A DNA stretch of 64,000 nt from contig NZ_WHNP01000009.1 in NCBI RefSeq assembly GCF_009362735.1, positions 62,001 through 126,000 of the forward strand, written 5' to 3'. The first letter of the stretch is position 1. Every line of letters starts with the position of its first letter. This DNA is from Paraburkholderia franconis. GTDB lineage: Bacteria; Pseudomonadota; Gammaproteobacteria; Burkholderiales; Burkholderiaceae. Both the position numbers and the translations under genes were made by a program. This document shows, piece after piece, positions 16,541-25,829 of this stretch. Below the pieces are notes generated by a model that worked only from the letters and a program-made list of their open reading frames with translations, was not told the origin of the DNA and did not search any database.

Positions 16541-17440
16541 TCAGAGCGCGAGCACGCTGACGGCAACTTCGACGCGATGCGCGCCGCCGCCGAGTATCAT
16601 GCCCCGCAGCAGCGACACGTCGCTGTAATCGCGGCCGATCGCGAGCGTCACGTGGTCCACGTCGGCGAGCACGTCGTTGGTCGGGTCGAGATCGATCCAG
16701 CCGCTCTCGGGACAATGCACCGACACCCACGCATGCGACGCGTCCGCGCCGATCAGACGCGGCTGCCCCGGCGGCGGATCGTTGCGCAAATAGCCGCTCA
16801 CGTAGCGTGCTGGCAGGCCAAGCGCGCGCAAACAGCCGATCATCACCTGCGCGAAGTCCTGGCAGACGCCGCTTTTCATATCGAACGCACGTTCGGCGGG
16901 CGTATCGAACATCGTCGCCGACGGCCTGTAGTCGAAATCCGCGTGAATGCGGTGCATCACATCGATCGCGCCCGCGACGATGGGCATCCCCGGCTTGAAA
17001 CTGCGCAGCGCATAATCGCGCAACGACGGCCGCAGCGCGATGTTCGGCGACGCAAAGCAGAACTCCACCTGCGGATGGCACACGCCGCCCGCGCGAAAAC
17101 GCAGCGAATCCGCGACTGCTTCCCACGTGGGCGTCGCGTCGGGATCGAGACGTGTCCAGCGCGGCGCGAGTTCAACCGTCGTTTCGCTGATCATTTGCAA
17201 ACGTTCGTGCGGCGCATCGAGCGCGAAATACAGCACGTCGTTGCCGAAGGCGTCGATGCGGCTATGCAGATACGAAGGCGCCGGCTCGATGCGCTCCGTG
17301 TGCGCGACCACGCGTTGCCATGCACATGCGAGCGGTCGGATCGTCGCGAGATGCTGCGCCGTTTCGACGAGCGTCGAATAGTGATACGTCGTGCGATGCG
17401 ACACGGACAGCAAGGTCTCTTCGCCCTTCATGCCCTTCAT
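16541..17440 (-). CDS. Transglutaminase-like cysteine peptidase family protein
   Basis: A 299-residue protein with a bacterial transglutaminase-like N-terminal beta region (VSHRTTYHYSTLVETAQHLA) and a papain-fold transglutaminase core. Catalytic residues are visible: Cys in SGVCQDFA (about 192), His in DASHAWV (about 236) and Asp in WIDLDPTND (about 252). Such proteins cleave or ligate amide bonds. It is the last gene of a three-gene operon and overlaps the stop of the ATP-grasp/alpha-E gene by 4 bp (ATGA). Its constant partners in other genomes are the ATP-grasp and alpha-E families, so it probably acts on the same peptide or protein substrate. Confidence 0.9.
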   Translation of the reverse strand: MKGMKGEETLLSVSHRTTYHYSTLVETAQHLATIRPLACAWQRVVAHTERIEPAPSYLHSRIDAFGNDVLYFALDAPHERLQMISETTVELAPRWTRLDPDATPTWEAVADSLRFRAGGVCHPQVEFCFASPNIALRPSLRDYALRSFKPGMPIVAGAIDVMHRIHADFDYRPSATMFDTPAERAFDMKSGVCQDFAQVMIGCLRALGLPARYVSGYLRNDPPPGQPRLIGADASHAWVSVHCPESGWIDLDPTNDVLADVDHVTLAIGRDYSDVSLLRGMILGGGAHRVEVAVSVLAL

Positions 17441-20061
17441 GACGACACCTGCGGGGCGAACGTATTCGCGTGGCTGAAATAGCGCGCGCTGATTTCATTG
17501 GCGGCCGCCGTGACGCTCATCGCGAGACGGTCGCACAGCGAAACCAGTTCCGCGTACATGCCGTTGGCGTCCGTCGCGCACAGTCGTTCGAGCGACGGCA
17601 GCATGCCCGTAGGCGGCAGCAGATCGCTGAACGGCCGGTGACGCCCGCCGCCCGCCGCATTCGAAATATCGTCGAGCTTTGCGCACAGACGCGCATACAC
17701 GCCGTACAGGCCGCGCGGATTGGTCGGCTCGATCACGAGCAGATCGAGCAGCGCGGGCACTTCGAAACGCCCCGGATACAGCGAGCGATACGTCAGCGTA
17801 CTGTCGAACAGTTGCAGCAGCAGATCGAAGCCGGCAGGCGTCGCGATCTGACGCTGCATCGCGACGATGCGCAAGATCGACGTCATCGCCCACACGCGCT
17901 CGATATGGCGGCCCGCGAACATCAGGCGCCACGCTTCGTCGCGCGTCATGCGATCGCCTTGCGAGCCGCTGATCGCGGCGAGCTGCGTCGCGAGATGTTC
18001 GAGCGCGTCCATCAATGTGACGCGGTTGTAGCGCGCCTTGCCGCGCGAAGACGCATTCGACGACACCGCCGCAGCAGGCGTGAGCTCGTGCAGCGCATCG
18101 CGGAAATCGTTGCGCGCGGCGAGCGTGATGCGCCAGTGATCGTTCGACAGCCGCCCGCGAATCTCGCCGCTCGCGCGCGCCTGGCTCGCGAGGTTTTGCC
18201 CGATGCTGTAAGCGCCCGTGCTCTCGTGCAGATTCGCGACGAGCGTGCGCTCGAACGCCTGTAGCGACTGGCCCGCAACCATGTCGCCCGATTGCACGAG
18301 ACCGAAATGCAGCGCGAGCTCGACGAGTGTCGAGAACATCGTGTCCGCGCCATTGCTTTCGAGCGAGCCGAGTATCAGCCGCAGAATCCGCACGTTGTTT
18401 TCCGCGCGTTCGCCGTAACGGCCGCTCCAGAACAGATTCTCCGCTGCGCGGCTCGACACCGTGCGATGCTTGCGCGCGAGATCGGCGGGCTTCAGCGGCG
18501 AAGGCAACAGCGTGAACGCGGAACCGGGATGGCTCGACAGCACCCATGTATCGACGCTGCTGCCGCCGAACTGCATCGACACCGACGACTGCCGCTCCGC
18601 TGCGAGACGCGTGAAGCCGCCGGGCAGCACATGCCAGCCGCCGTTCGCATCGGCGACGGCGATCGCGCGCAGCACGCACGGCCGGTTGCCGAGCGCGCCG
18701 TCCTCGTAGCGCGGCGTGCACGAATACGGCAACGGCTGCTGGATCGTGAACGCATCGGGCGACCGGTCGATGCGGCTGCGCCATTCTTCGAGCCGCTGCA
18801 CGCCGCGCGCGATCCCAGGCGGTCCATCGGGTGCGCGCGCGGGCCACGTCGGCTGAAGAAACGCTTCGTCCATGTTCGCAAACGCATGCTCGCGCGCGGC
18901 GTCCTCGCCGCACCACCAGGTCGACACGCCGTTGAGCAGCAACGGCTCGTCAAGAAGCGCCTGCGCGATGCCGGGCAGAAAGCCGTGCATCGCAGGCGAT
19001 TCGAGAAAGCCCGAGCCCGGCACATTCGACACGATCACATTGCCCGCGCGCATCACCTGCAAGAGGCCGGGCACGCCGATCGTCGAATCGGCGCGCAATT
19101 CGACGGGATCGCAGAACGCGTCGTCGAGGCGTCGCAGCACGACGTGCACGCGCTCGAGTCCCGTGAGCGTCTTCAGGTACAGCATGTCGTTGCGCACCGT
19201 CAGGTCTTTGCCTTCGACGAGCGTCACGCCCAGATAGCGCGCGAGAAACGCATGCTCGAAGTACGTCTCGGCGAACGGCCCCGCCGTGAGCAGCGCAATA
19301 TGCGCGGCCCCGTCGGTCTTGCCCGGGCCGGTGTCCTTCGGCATCGTTGCGCGCGCCCATTCGGCGAGCGTCGCGACCAGCGTCGAGAACGTCGGCGCGA
19401 GCCGGCTCACGTGCAGCTCGCGGAACGCATCGGCGAAGACATTCGACACGATCAGCCGGTTTTCCAGCGCGTAGCCGAGACCCGACGGCACTTCGGTGCG
19501 ATGCGACACCACCGTCCATTCGCCGTTCGGCGCGCGCGCCAGATCGACGCCGACCACCTGCAGGAACTGGCCGCCCAGCGGCGCGAAGCCCTTCACGGCG
19601 CGCAGATAGCCCGGATGCCCGTAGACGAGCGCGGGCGGCAGCTTGCTCTCGCGCAGCAGTGTCTGCGGGCCATACACATCGGCGACGATCGCATTGAGCA
19701 GTTGCGCGCGCTGCTTCACGCCGCGCTCGATATGCGCCCACTCGCTTTCGTCGATGATGAACGGCAGCAGATCGAGCGCCCACGGACGCGGCTCGCCCTT
19801 GTCCGCGTACACGTTGTATGTGATGTCGTTGTCGCGCACCTGCTGCGCGACCGACGCGCGGCCCGGCGCGAGACCCGCGATGCCTTCCTCGCCGAGCAGT
19901 TCGAAGAAGCGCCGCCACGGTTCGCGCAGCGCGCCCGACGCGTCGCGCAGCTCGTCCCAGTGGCCCTCGCGCACGTCGAGCAGCGGCATCGTGCGCAGCA
20001 GCGCCAGTGCATCGGGATGGCCCGCTGCCGCTTCGAACGGAAAGGTCGATTGAAAAGCCAA
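17437..20061 (-). CDS. Circularly permuted ATP-grasp fused to alpha-E domain
   Basis: An 874-residue fusion. Residues about 60-510 are a circularly permuted type 2 ATP-grasp ligase (DNDITYNVYADKGEPRPWAL, VPSGLGYALENRLIVSNVF, VLRRLDDAFCDPVELRADS, IVSNVPGSGFLESPAMHGFL). Residues about 545-860 are the helical alpha-E domain, starting at SRAAENLFWSGRYGERAENN. In many bacteria these are two adjacent genes; here they are one polypeptide. ATP-grasp enzymes make amide bonds via acyl-phosphates, so a peptide-ligase or peptide-tagging activity is expected. The product is unknown. It starts 42 bp after the DUF2126 gene and overlaps the small transglutaminase gene. Confidence 0.92.
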   Translation of the reverse strand: MAFQSTFPFEAAAGHPDALALLRTMPLLDVREGHWDELRDASGALREPWRRFFELLGEEGIAGLAPGRASVAQQVRDNDITYNVYADKGEPRPWALDLLPFIIDESEWAHIERGVKQRAQLLNAIVADVYGPQTLLRESKLPPALVYGHPGYLRAVKGFAPLGGQFLQVVGVDLARAPNGEWTVVSHRTEVPSGLGYALENRLIVSNVFADAFRELHVSRLAPTFSTLVATLAEWARATMPKDTGPGKTDGAAHIALLTAGPFAETYFEHAFLARYLGVTLVEGKDLTVRNDMLYLKTLTGLERVHVVLRRLDDAFCDPVELRADSTIGVPGLLQVMRAGNVIVSNVPGSGFLESPAMHGFLPGIAQALLDEPLLLNGVSTWWCGEDAAREHAFANMDEAFLQPTWPARAPDGPPGIARGVQRLEEWRSRIDRSPDAFTIQQPLPYSCTPRYEDGALGNRPCVLRAIAVADANGGWHVLPGGFTRLAAERQSSVSMQFGGSSVDTWVLSSHPGSAFTLLPSPLKPADLARKHRTVSSRAAENLFWSGRYGERAENNVRILRLILGSLESNGADTMFSTLVELALHFGLVQSGDMVAGQSLQAFERTLVANLHESTGAYSIGQNLASQARASGEIRGRLSNDHWRITLAARNDFRDALHELTPAAAVSSNASSRGKARYNRVTLMDALEHLATQLAAISGSQGDRMTRDEAWRLMFAGRHIERVWAMTSILRIVAMQRQIATPAGFDLLLQLFDSTLTYRSLYPGRFEVPALLDLLVIEPTNPRGLYGVYARLCAKLDDISNAAGGGRHRPFSDLLPPTGMLPSLERLCATDANGMYAELVSLCDRLAMSVTAAANEISARYFSHANTFAPQVSS

Positions 20062-20103
20062 GGTGGTATCGCGATTCTGTTGTTGTGGGTTCGACCCGTT
20101 TGT

Positions 20104-23100
20104 TTACCCGTGCCGCAAATCGAGCGTAAACGGAAATTCCAGGCTGCGCGGCGGCGCTTCCACGACGAGCGGACCGGGCGTGTGGCCCATCGTGAAGAAG
20201 CGCGCGCGACGCCTGCTTTCCGCTTCGTAGGCGTTCACCGGGAACGTCTGGTAATTGCGCCCGCCCGGATGAGCGACATGATACTGACATCCGCCGATCG
20301 AACGCCCCGTCCACGTATCGACGATATCGAATGTCAGCGGCGCATGCACGCCTATCGTAGGATGCAGCGACGACGCCTGCTGCCATGCGCGAAAGCGCAC
20401 GCCCGCGACGAATTCGCTGACGCGCCCCGTCGGCTGCAACGGCAGCGGCACGCCGTTCACGGCCACCCGATGACGGTTGTCGTTCAGACCCAGCACCTTC
20501 ACTTCGAGCCGCTCCACCGACGAATCCACATAGCGCACCGTCGCGCCCGCCGAGCCCTCCTCGCCCATCACGTGCCACGGCTCCAGTGCGCCGCTGATCG
20601 TCAGCGCGATGCCGTTAGCGTGCATCTCGCCGATGGCCGGGAAGCGGAACGCAAAGTGCGGCGCGAACCATTCGCTCTCGAACGCATAGCCCGCGTCGCG
20701 CAGATCGTCGAGCACGTCGTCGAAGTCCATCTGCACGAACGTGCCGAGCAGAAAGCGGTCGTGCAGTTCGGTGCCCCAGCGCGTGAGCCGCGCCGTGTAC
20801 GGCGTTTTCCAGAACCGCGCGACGAGCGCGCGCAGCAGCAGTTGCTGCACGAGACTCATGCGCGCATGCGGCGGCATCTCGAAGCCGCGCAGTTCGAGCA
20901 GGCCGAGGCGCCCCGCCGGGCCATCGGGCGAATAGAGCTTGTCGATGCAGAATTCCGCGCGGTGCGTATTGCCCGTCACGTCGATCAGGATGTTGCGCAG
21001 CGCGCGGTCGATCATCCACGGCGGCAGCCGCTCGCTACTTTGTCCGCCGAGCCGGTCGACCTGTCGTTGCAGTTCGTCGAACGCGAGTTCGAGCTCGTAG
21101 ACCTGATCGTTGCGCGCTTCGTCGACGCGCGGCGCCTGGCTCGTCGGTCCGATGAAAAGCCCTGAGAACAGATACGACAGCGACGGATGGTTGTGCCAGT
21201 ACGCGACGAGGCTCGCGAGCAGATCGGGGCGGCGCAGGAACGGACTGTCGGCGGGCGTCGCGCCGCCGAGCACGAAGTGATTGCCGCCACCCGTGCCCGC
21301 ATGGCGGCCGTCGAGCATGAACTTCTCGGTGCTCAGATACGACTCGTGCGCGGCCTGATATAGAAACTCCGTGTGATCGACGAGTTCGTCCCAGTTCTTC
21401 GCCGGATGAATGTTCACTTCGATCACGCCCGGATCGGGCGTCACCTGCAACATGGACAGACGCGGATCGCGCGGCGGCGGATAGCCCTCGATGACGACTT
21501 GCATCTTCAGTTCGGCGGCCGTCGCTTCAACGGCGGCGAGCAGATCGAGATAGTCGTCGAGCGCCGTGAGCGGCGGCATGAAAACATGCAGCAGCGCGTG
21601 ACCGTTGCCGGCGGCATCGGCTTCCGCTTTCGGTCCCGCCGCGCGCGCGGGATGGCGTGCCTCGACGCACAGCGCCGTGCGAATCACCGACGCCGCCGAT
21701 TCGCCGCGCTCCGGCACGCGGTCTTCTCGCGCGGCGCCTGGCCCGAAGCCACTCGTGCCGTTCGTGCCGCTTGCACCGGCGCCTGCGCCCGCATCACCAT
21801 TACGCGCCTGCGCATACGACACGCCCGCATACTGCATCCGCAGTTCCGCCGACGTGCGCAGCGGCACAGGCTCCGCGAACGGATCGTGCGCATGCTGATA
21901 CGGATACTCCGCCTTCGTGACCCACGGCAGCGAATCGAGCGGCAATCTGAGGCCCATCGGCGAATCGCCGGGAATCAGGTACATGCGCCCGTCGCGGAAG
22001 AACCATGCGCCGCTCGTCCAGCCGCGCGCACCTGTGCCAGCATCGGCGCGCGCAAGCGGCAGCACATAGCCCGTTACGCTCGACAGCCCCGCATCGAACA
22101 CGCGCCACAGACGCGCACGCTCCAGTTCGTCGTCGAGACGCGAATCGAACGGATCGACATTGACGGGCAACCGGCGCTCGCGCCACAGGTAGTACCACGT
22201 GTCCTCATGGCCCGCGCGGACGTGCTGGCCGTCGACGCCGAGCTTGTCGGCGAGCAGCGTAATGAAACGGCGCGCATCGTCCGATGTGTAGCGGCCGGGG
22301 CTGCGCTCGTCGGCGAAGAGCGATGGATCGTGCCAGCACGGCTCGCCGTCCGCGCGCCAGTACAGCGACAGCGCCCAGCGCGGCAACTGCTCGCCCGGAT
22401 ACCACTTGCCCTGGCCGATATGCAGAAAGCCGTTCGCGCCGTAGTACGCGCGCAGCTTGTCCATCAGCGCGACGGCATAGCCGCGCTTCGTCGGGCCGAG
22501 CGCATCGGTGTTCCATTCGGCGGCATCGCGGTCGCGCACCGCGACGAACGTCGGTTCGCCGCCCATCGTCAGACGCACGTCCATTGCGTCGAGCTGGCTG
22601 TCGACGTGCGCGCCCATCGTCAACACACCGTCCCACGCGGCCTCCGTATAGGGCTTCGTCACGCGCGGCGTTTCGAGCACGCGCGTGATCGACATCGCAT
22701 GGGCGAATTCGACTTCGGACTCGTCGACAGAACCCGAGATCGGCGCGGCGCTGCCCGGCTCCGGCGTGCACGCGACGGGAATGTGGCCCTCGCCCGCGAG
22801 CAGCCCCGAAGTCGGATCGAAGCCGATCCAGCCCGCGCCCGGCAGGAACACTTCGCACCACGCGTGCAGATCGGTGAAGTCGTATTCGGTGCCGCTCGGG
22901 CCATCGAGCGACTTCACATCGGGCGCGAGTTGCAGCAGATAACCCGACACGAAGCGCGCGGCGAGCCCCAGCTGACGCAGCGTCTCGACCAGCAGCCAGC
23001 CGGAGTCGCGGCACGACCCCGATGCGTTGACGAGCGTTTCCTCGGGCGTCTGCACGCCCGGCTCCATCCGGATCAGATAGCGGATCTCGCGTTGCAGCCG

Positions 23101-23550
23101 CTGGTTCAGGTCGACGAGAAAGTCGCTCGTGCGGCGCGGCGAGCGGTCGATGCTCGCGACGAACGCCGCAAAGCGCGGCGTCATCTCGCGCTTGACGCGA
23201 TACGGCGCAAGCTCCGCGGCCAGCTCGGGCGCGTACTCGAACGGGAATTCCTCGGCGGCGGGTTCGAGGAAGAAATCGAACGGGTTGTAGACGGCCATCT
23301 CCGCGACGAGATCGACCGTGATCTTGAACTCCGGTGTACGCTCGGGAAAGACGAGCCGCGCCTGATAGTTCGCGAACGCATCCTGCTGCCAGTTGATGAA
23401 GTGCTCTTCGGGCTCGACGCGCATCGAATACGACAGGATCGGCGTGCGGCAATGCGGCGCCGGGCGCAGCCGCACGACTTGCGGCGACAGTCCGACGAGC
23501 CGGTCATAGCGATAGTGCGTGACATGGTTCAACGCGACACGTATGGACAC
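20104..23550 (-). CDS. Transglutaminase-DUF2126 large protein
   Basis: The chosen start is a GTG preceded at 7 nt by AGGAG, which is better than the ATG 39 nt upstream. The 1148-residue protein begins with a bacterial transglutaminase N-domain (VALNHVTHYRYDRLVGLSPQ), then a transglutaminase core with Cys in NASGSCRDSGWLL (about 185), His in DLHAWCEVF (about 231) and Asp in WIGFDPTSG. The remaining 800 residues are DUF2126, including LTMGGEPTFVAVRDRDAAEW and EVNIHPAKNWDELV. It is the first gene of the transglutaminase/ATP-grasp operon. No signal peptide is seen, so it acts in the cytoplasm. The chemical role of DUF2126 is not known. Confidence 0.92.
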   Translation of the reverse strand: MSIRVALNHVTHYRYDRLVGLSPQVVRLRPAPHCRTPILSYSMRVEPEEHFINWQQDAFANYQARLVFPERTPEFKITVDLVAEMAVYNPFDFFLEPAAEEFPFEYAPELAAELAPYRVKREMTPRFAAFVASIDRSPRRTSDFLVDLNQRLQREIRYLIRMEPGVQTPEETLVNASGSCRDSGWLLVETLRQLGLAARFVSGYLLQLAPDVKSLDGPSGTEYDFTDLHAWCEVFLPGAGWIGFDPTSGLLAGEGHIPVACTPEPGSAAPISGSVDESEVEFAHAMSITRVLETPRVTKPYTEAAWDGVLTMGAHVDSQLDAMDVRLTMGGEPTFVAVRDRDAAEWNTDALGPTKRGYAVALMDKLRAYYGANGFLHIGQGKWYPGEQLPRWALSLYWRADGEPCWHDPSLFADERSPGRYTSDDARRFITLLADKLGVDGQHVRAGHEDTWYYLWRERRLPVNVDPFDSRLDDELERARLWRVFDAGLSSVTGYVLPLARADAGTGARGWTSGAWFFRDGRMYLIPGDSPMGLRLPLDSLPWVTKAEYPYQHAHDPFAEPVPLRTSAELRMQYAGVSYAQARNGDAGAGAGASGTNGTSGFGPGAAREDRVPERGESAASVIRTALCVEARHPARAAGPKAEADAAGNGHALLHVFMPPLTALDDYLDLLAAVEATAAELKMQVVIEGYPPPRDPRLSMLQVTPDPGVIEVNIHPAKNWDELVDHTEFLYQAAHESYLSTEKFMLDGRHAGTGGGNHFVLGGATPADSPFLRRPDLLASLVAYWHNHPSLSYLFSGLFIGPTSQAPRVDEARNDQVYELELAFDELQRQVDRLGGQSSERLPPWMIDRALRNILIDVTGNTHRAEFCIDKLYSPDGPAGRLGLLELRGFEMPPHARMSLVQQLLLRALVARFWKTPYTARLTRWGTELHDRFLLGTFVQMDFDDVLDDLRDAGYAFESEWFAPHFAFRFPAIGEMHANGIALTISGALEPWHVMGEEGSAGATVRYVDSSVERLEVKVLGLNDNRHRVAVNGVPLPLQPTGRVSEFVAGVRFRAWQQASSLHPTIGVHAPLTFDIVDTWTGRSIGGCQYHVAHPGGRNYQTFPVNAYEAESRRRARFFTMGHTPGPLVVEAPPRSLEFPFTLDLRHG

Positions 23551-23878
23551 TCCGGACTCCTGGCGAGAAGGGGCAGCCGCAAAAAGCAAGCTTCATGCCG
23601 TTGACTGGTCGAAGCGCCGCCGCGAAGTGATGCCGGTACTGCGCTTGCATCGAACGCGTCGTCACATCATCGATGCAAGCTTCGACAGACGACGCGACTG
23701 CGTTGCATGCCCGTTCGCGCGCACCAAAGCAGCGCATGAGCGAAGCGAACACGCACGCAATGTGCGCAGGCTCATCGACGTTATAGCGAAGCGGCATGAA
23801 CATTGCGCGTATGCTCGCGCCGCCATGCCGCGCGTTGCACAGCGGTCGGTCATCACGTTCACATCACAGGTTGAAGCG
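23551..23878. other. Divergent intergenic region (328 bp)
   Basis: Separates the transglutaminase operon from the metallopeptidase gene and must hold both promoters. The 9-mer GCAAGCTTC occurs twice, near 23586 and 23675. No convincing operator or stable hairpin was seen. Confidence 0.4.
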
Positions 23879-24943
23879 ATGAAAGCGTTTCACTGCAATC
23901 GATGCGACCAGCGCGTGTTCTTCGAGAACGTGCTGTGCGAGCGCTGCGAAGCGCTGCTCGGCTACGTGCCCGAACTCGGCGAAATCAGCGCGTTCGAAGA
24001 CGCGGGCGATGGCCAGTGGCGCAGCCTGCATCCCGACGCGAAAAGCGCGCTGTACCGCCGGTGCCACAACTACGCGGTCGAGAACGTCTGCAACTGGATG
24101 CTGCCCGCCGACGACCCCGACACGCTATGCCGCTCATGCCGCCTCACGCGCACGATTCCCAATCTCGCCGAGCCGAACAACCGGCTCTACTGGTATCGGC
24201 TCGAGACGGCGAAACGGCGGCTGCTCTACACGCTCGCCGCGCTCGGGCTTGCGATCGAATCGCGTCAGGCGGACCCGGAGAACGGACTCGAATTCGATTT
24301 CCTCGAAAACATCGACGAAGCCGCGCCCGTGATGACAGGCCACGACAACGGCCGCATCACATTGAACGTGGCCGAAGCCGACGATGCGCACCGCGAAAAA
24401 GTCCGCACCGACATGCGCGAGCCGTATCGGACGCTGCTCGGGCACTTTCGTCACGAGTCGGGGCATTACTACTTCGAGAAGCTGATTGTCGGCACGCGCT
24501 GGCTCAAGCCGTTTTGCGAACGCTTCGGCGACGAGCAGGCCGACTACGGCAAAGCGCTCGACGCGTACTATCGCGACGGCGCACCCGCCAAATGGGAGAA
24601 CAGCTACATCAGCGCCTACGCGACGATGCATCCGTGGGAAGACTGGGCCGAAACGTGGGCGCACTATCTGCTGATCGTCGATGTGCTCGACACGTCGACG
24701 GCATACGGGCTCGCGCTCCTGCCGCCCGCGTCGAACGAGCCGCAGCTCACCGACCAGACGCCCGTCGAGGAAGCGAGCTTCGATAATCTGATGAAACGCT
24801 GGTTTCCATTGACGGACGCGCTGAACAGCCTGAACCGCAGCCTCGGCATGCCCGACGGCTATCCGTTCACGCTCGCGCCGCCCGTCGTCGACAAGCTGCG
24901 CTTCGTGCATCGCGTGATCGCGCAGGCGTCGGCGCGCAAGTAG
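23879..24943 (+). CDS. Zinc-ribbon putative zinc metallopeptidase
   Basis: A 354-residue protein with an N-terminal treble-Cys zinc ribbon (C6-x2-C9, C20-x2-C23, further Cys pairs at 62/71 and 84/87) and a zincin active site HESGH (192-196) within HFRHESGHYYFEKL. The downstream WEDWAETWAHYL (about 240-251) may supply a third ligand. This matches the family annotated as putative zinc-binding metallopeptidase that is often found beside transglutaminase/ATP-grasp clusters. It is divergent from that operon here. It is likely a cytoplasmic protease that matures or removes the modified peptide; the substrate is unknown. Confidence 0.88.
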   Translation: MKAFHCNRCDQRVFFENVLCERCEALLGYVPELGEISAFEDAGDGQWRSLHPDAKSALYRRCHNYAVENVCNWMLPADDPDTLCRSCRLTRTIPNLAEPNNRLYWYRLETAKRRLLYTLAALGLAIESRQADPENGLEFDFLENIDEAAPVMTGHDNGRITLNVAEADDAHREKVRTDMREPYRTLLGHFRHESGHYYFEKLIVGTRWLKPFCERFGDEQADYGKALDAYYRDGAPAKWENSYISAYATMHPWEDWAETWAHYLLIVDVLDTSTAYGLALLPPASNEPQLTDQTPVEEASFDNLMKRWFPLTDALNSLNRSLGMPDGYPFTLAPPVVDKLRFVHRVIAQASARK

Positions 24944-24983
24944 CCGCGCCTGCGCCCGAACGATTGCGCGCCGTCACTCGCCG

Positions 24984-25403
24984 TCACTTCTTCTGCAACA
25001 GCGCCTTCAGTTCCTCGACGTTTTCTTCGACCCGCTTCGCGATCACCGCGTACGAGTCGGCCTGCGTGCGATACGCGGCCTGCGTCAGCTGCTGCATGTC
25101 GGCCAGCGCCTTGTGCAGCGCCTGCTGAACGAGCTCCGCCGTCTGCGCCGACGGCATGCCGCCCGCCGCCGCCTGCTTCTGCACGACCTCCTGGAGTTCC
25201 GTCAGCGTCGAACGCAGCATTTCGGCCTGCTTCTGCGCAAGCGACTGCATGCCTTGCACGGCCGTCTGATTCGCGGCGATCAGCGCCTCGACATCCTTGC
25301 GGCGTGCTTCCATCACGGCCGGCACGTCGAATCCGGGCAGCTTGAACTGTTCGAATAGCTTGTTGAATTCGGCGAACGGATTGGCGGCGTCAAAGGGTTC
25401 CAT
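24984..25403 (-). CDS. Phasin family protein (PHA granule-associated)
   Basis: A 139-residue, almost wholly helical protein starting MEPFDAANPFAEFNKLFEQF and containing long amphipathic stretches (DVEALIAANQTAVQGMQSLA, LTQAAYRTQADSYAVIAKRV), as in phasin proteins that coat polyhydroxyalkanoate granules. The start is fixed by AAGGAG 8 nt upstream of the ATG; the frame is open further upstream but that part is Arg-rich and not phasin-like. No other PHA gene is nearby except possibly the thiolase. Confidence 0.85.
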   Translation of the reverse strand: MEPFDAANPFAEFNKLFEQFKLPGFDVPAVMEARRKDVEALIAANQTAVQGMQSLAQKQAEMLRSTLTELQEVVQKQAAAGGMPSAQTAELVQQALHKALADMQQLTQAAYRTQADSYAVIAKRVEENVEELKALLQKK

Positions 25404-25625
25404 GCTCGATCTCCTTGGGGCGCGTCGGTGGGAAATGTGCCGCTCGGACTCGAGTGCGCACACGGCTCGATCATGCCCGTTAATACGGCGACGTGCCAGC
25501 GAAGGCACGTTTCGCCGTCTGCGGCAACACAGATGCGTCCGCGCCGCGTGCTGCTGCGATGCAAAAAGACGCGCGCGATTTTCTGCGCGGTCGCTGTGAC
25601 CCAAGTACGTTCCGCCCCCGATTCG

Positions 25626-25640
25626 TATCACGTTGTGATG
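25626..25640. promoter_or_regulatory. Operator candidate TATCA-N5-TGATG upstream of HPP gene
   Basis: TATCACGTTGTGATG is an inverted repeat matching TATCATTTTGTGATA found upstream of the nearby marR gene (shared TATCAnnTTGTGATR). Confidence 0.6.
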
Positions 25641-25725
25641 CAGTCTGATCAAGCGCTCGATGCGGGTTTTCCCTGCATTTACGGGCCCCGTCGAGGCCCG
25701 CCTGTATGGCGAAAGCGCGGATTTA

Positions 25726-25740
25726 TATCACGTTGGCATA
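25726..25740. promoter_or_regulatory. Second, partial TATCACGTTG element upstream of HPP gene
   Basis: TATCACGTTGGCATA repeats the first ten bases of the preceding element exactly 100 bp further on. The second half-site (GCATA) is degenerate. It may be an auxiliary operator. Confidence 0.45.
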
Positions 25741-25829
25741 TATCCATGACCACAAGTTGTTTCCTTTCTGAGGGGTTTTCCCTTAACGTACGCCTGCCTT
25801 GCTCCCAACCACGACCACAGAACAACATC

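Larger units (their letters stand above)
25404..25829. other. Divergent intergenic region with operator-like repeats
   Basis: Lies between the phasin and HPP genes. It contains the two TATCA-type operator candidates listed separately and a GC-rich hairpin, CGGGCC-N7-GGCCCG (25682-25700). If the HPP protein begins at the upstream ATG (25746), the last 84 bp would be coding. Confidence 0.45.

Noticed and set aside
18292..21165. Long plus-strand open frame (957 codons) opposite the ATP-grasp/alpha-E gene
   Set aside because: Arg/His-rich composition with no domain, exactly antisense to well-recognised proteins. Long shadow frames are normal in DNA this GC-rich.
23580..23690. GCAAGCTTC direct repeats in the divergent region
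   Set aside because: Two 9-mers of this kind without symmetry or promoter context may be chance.
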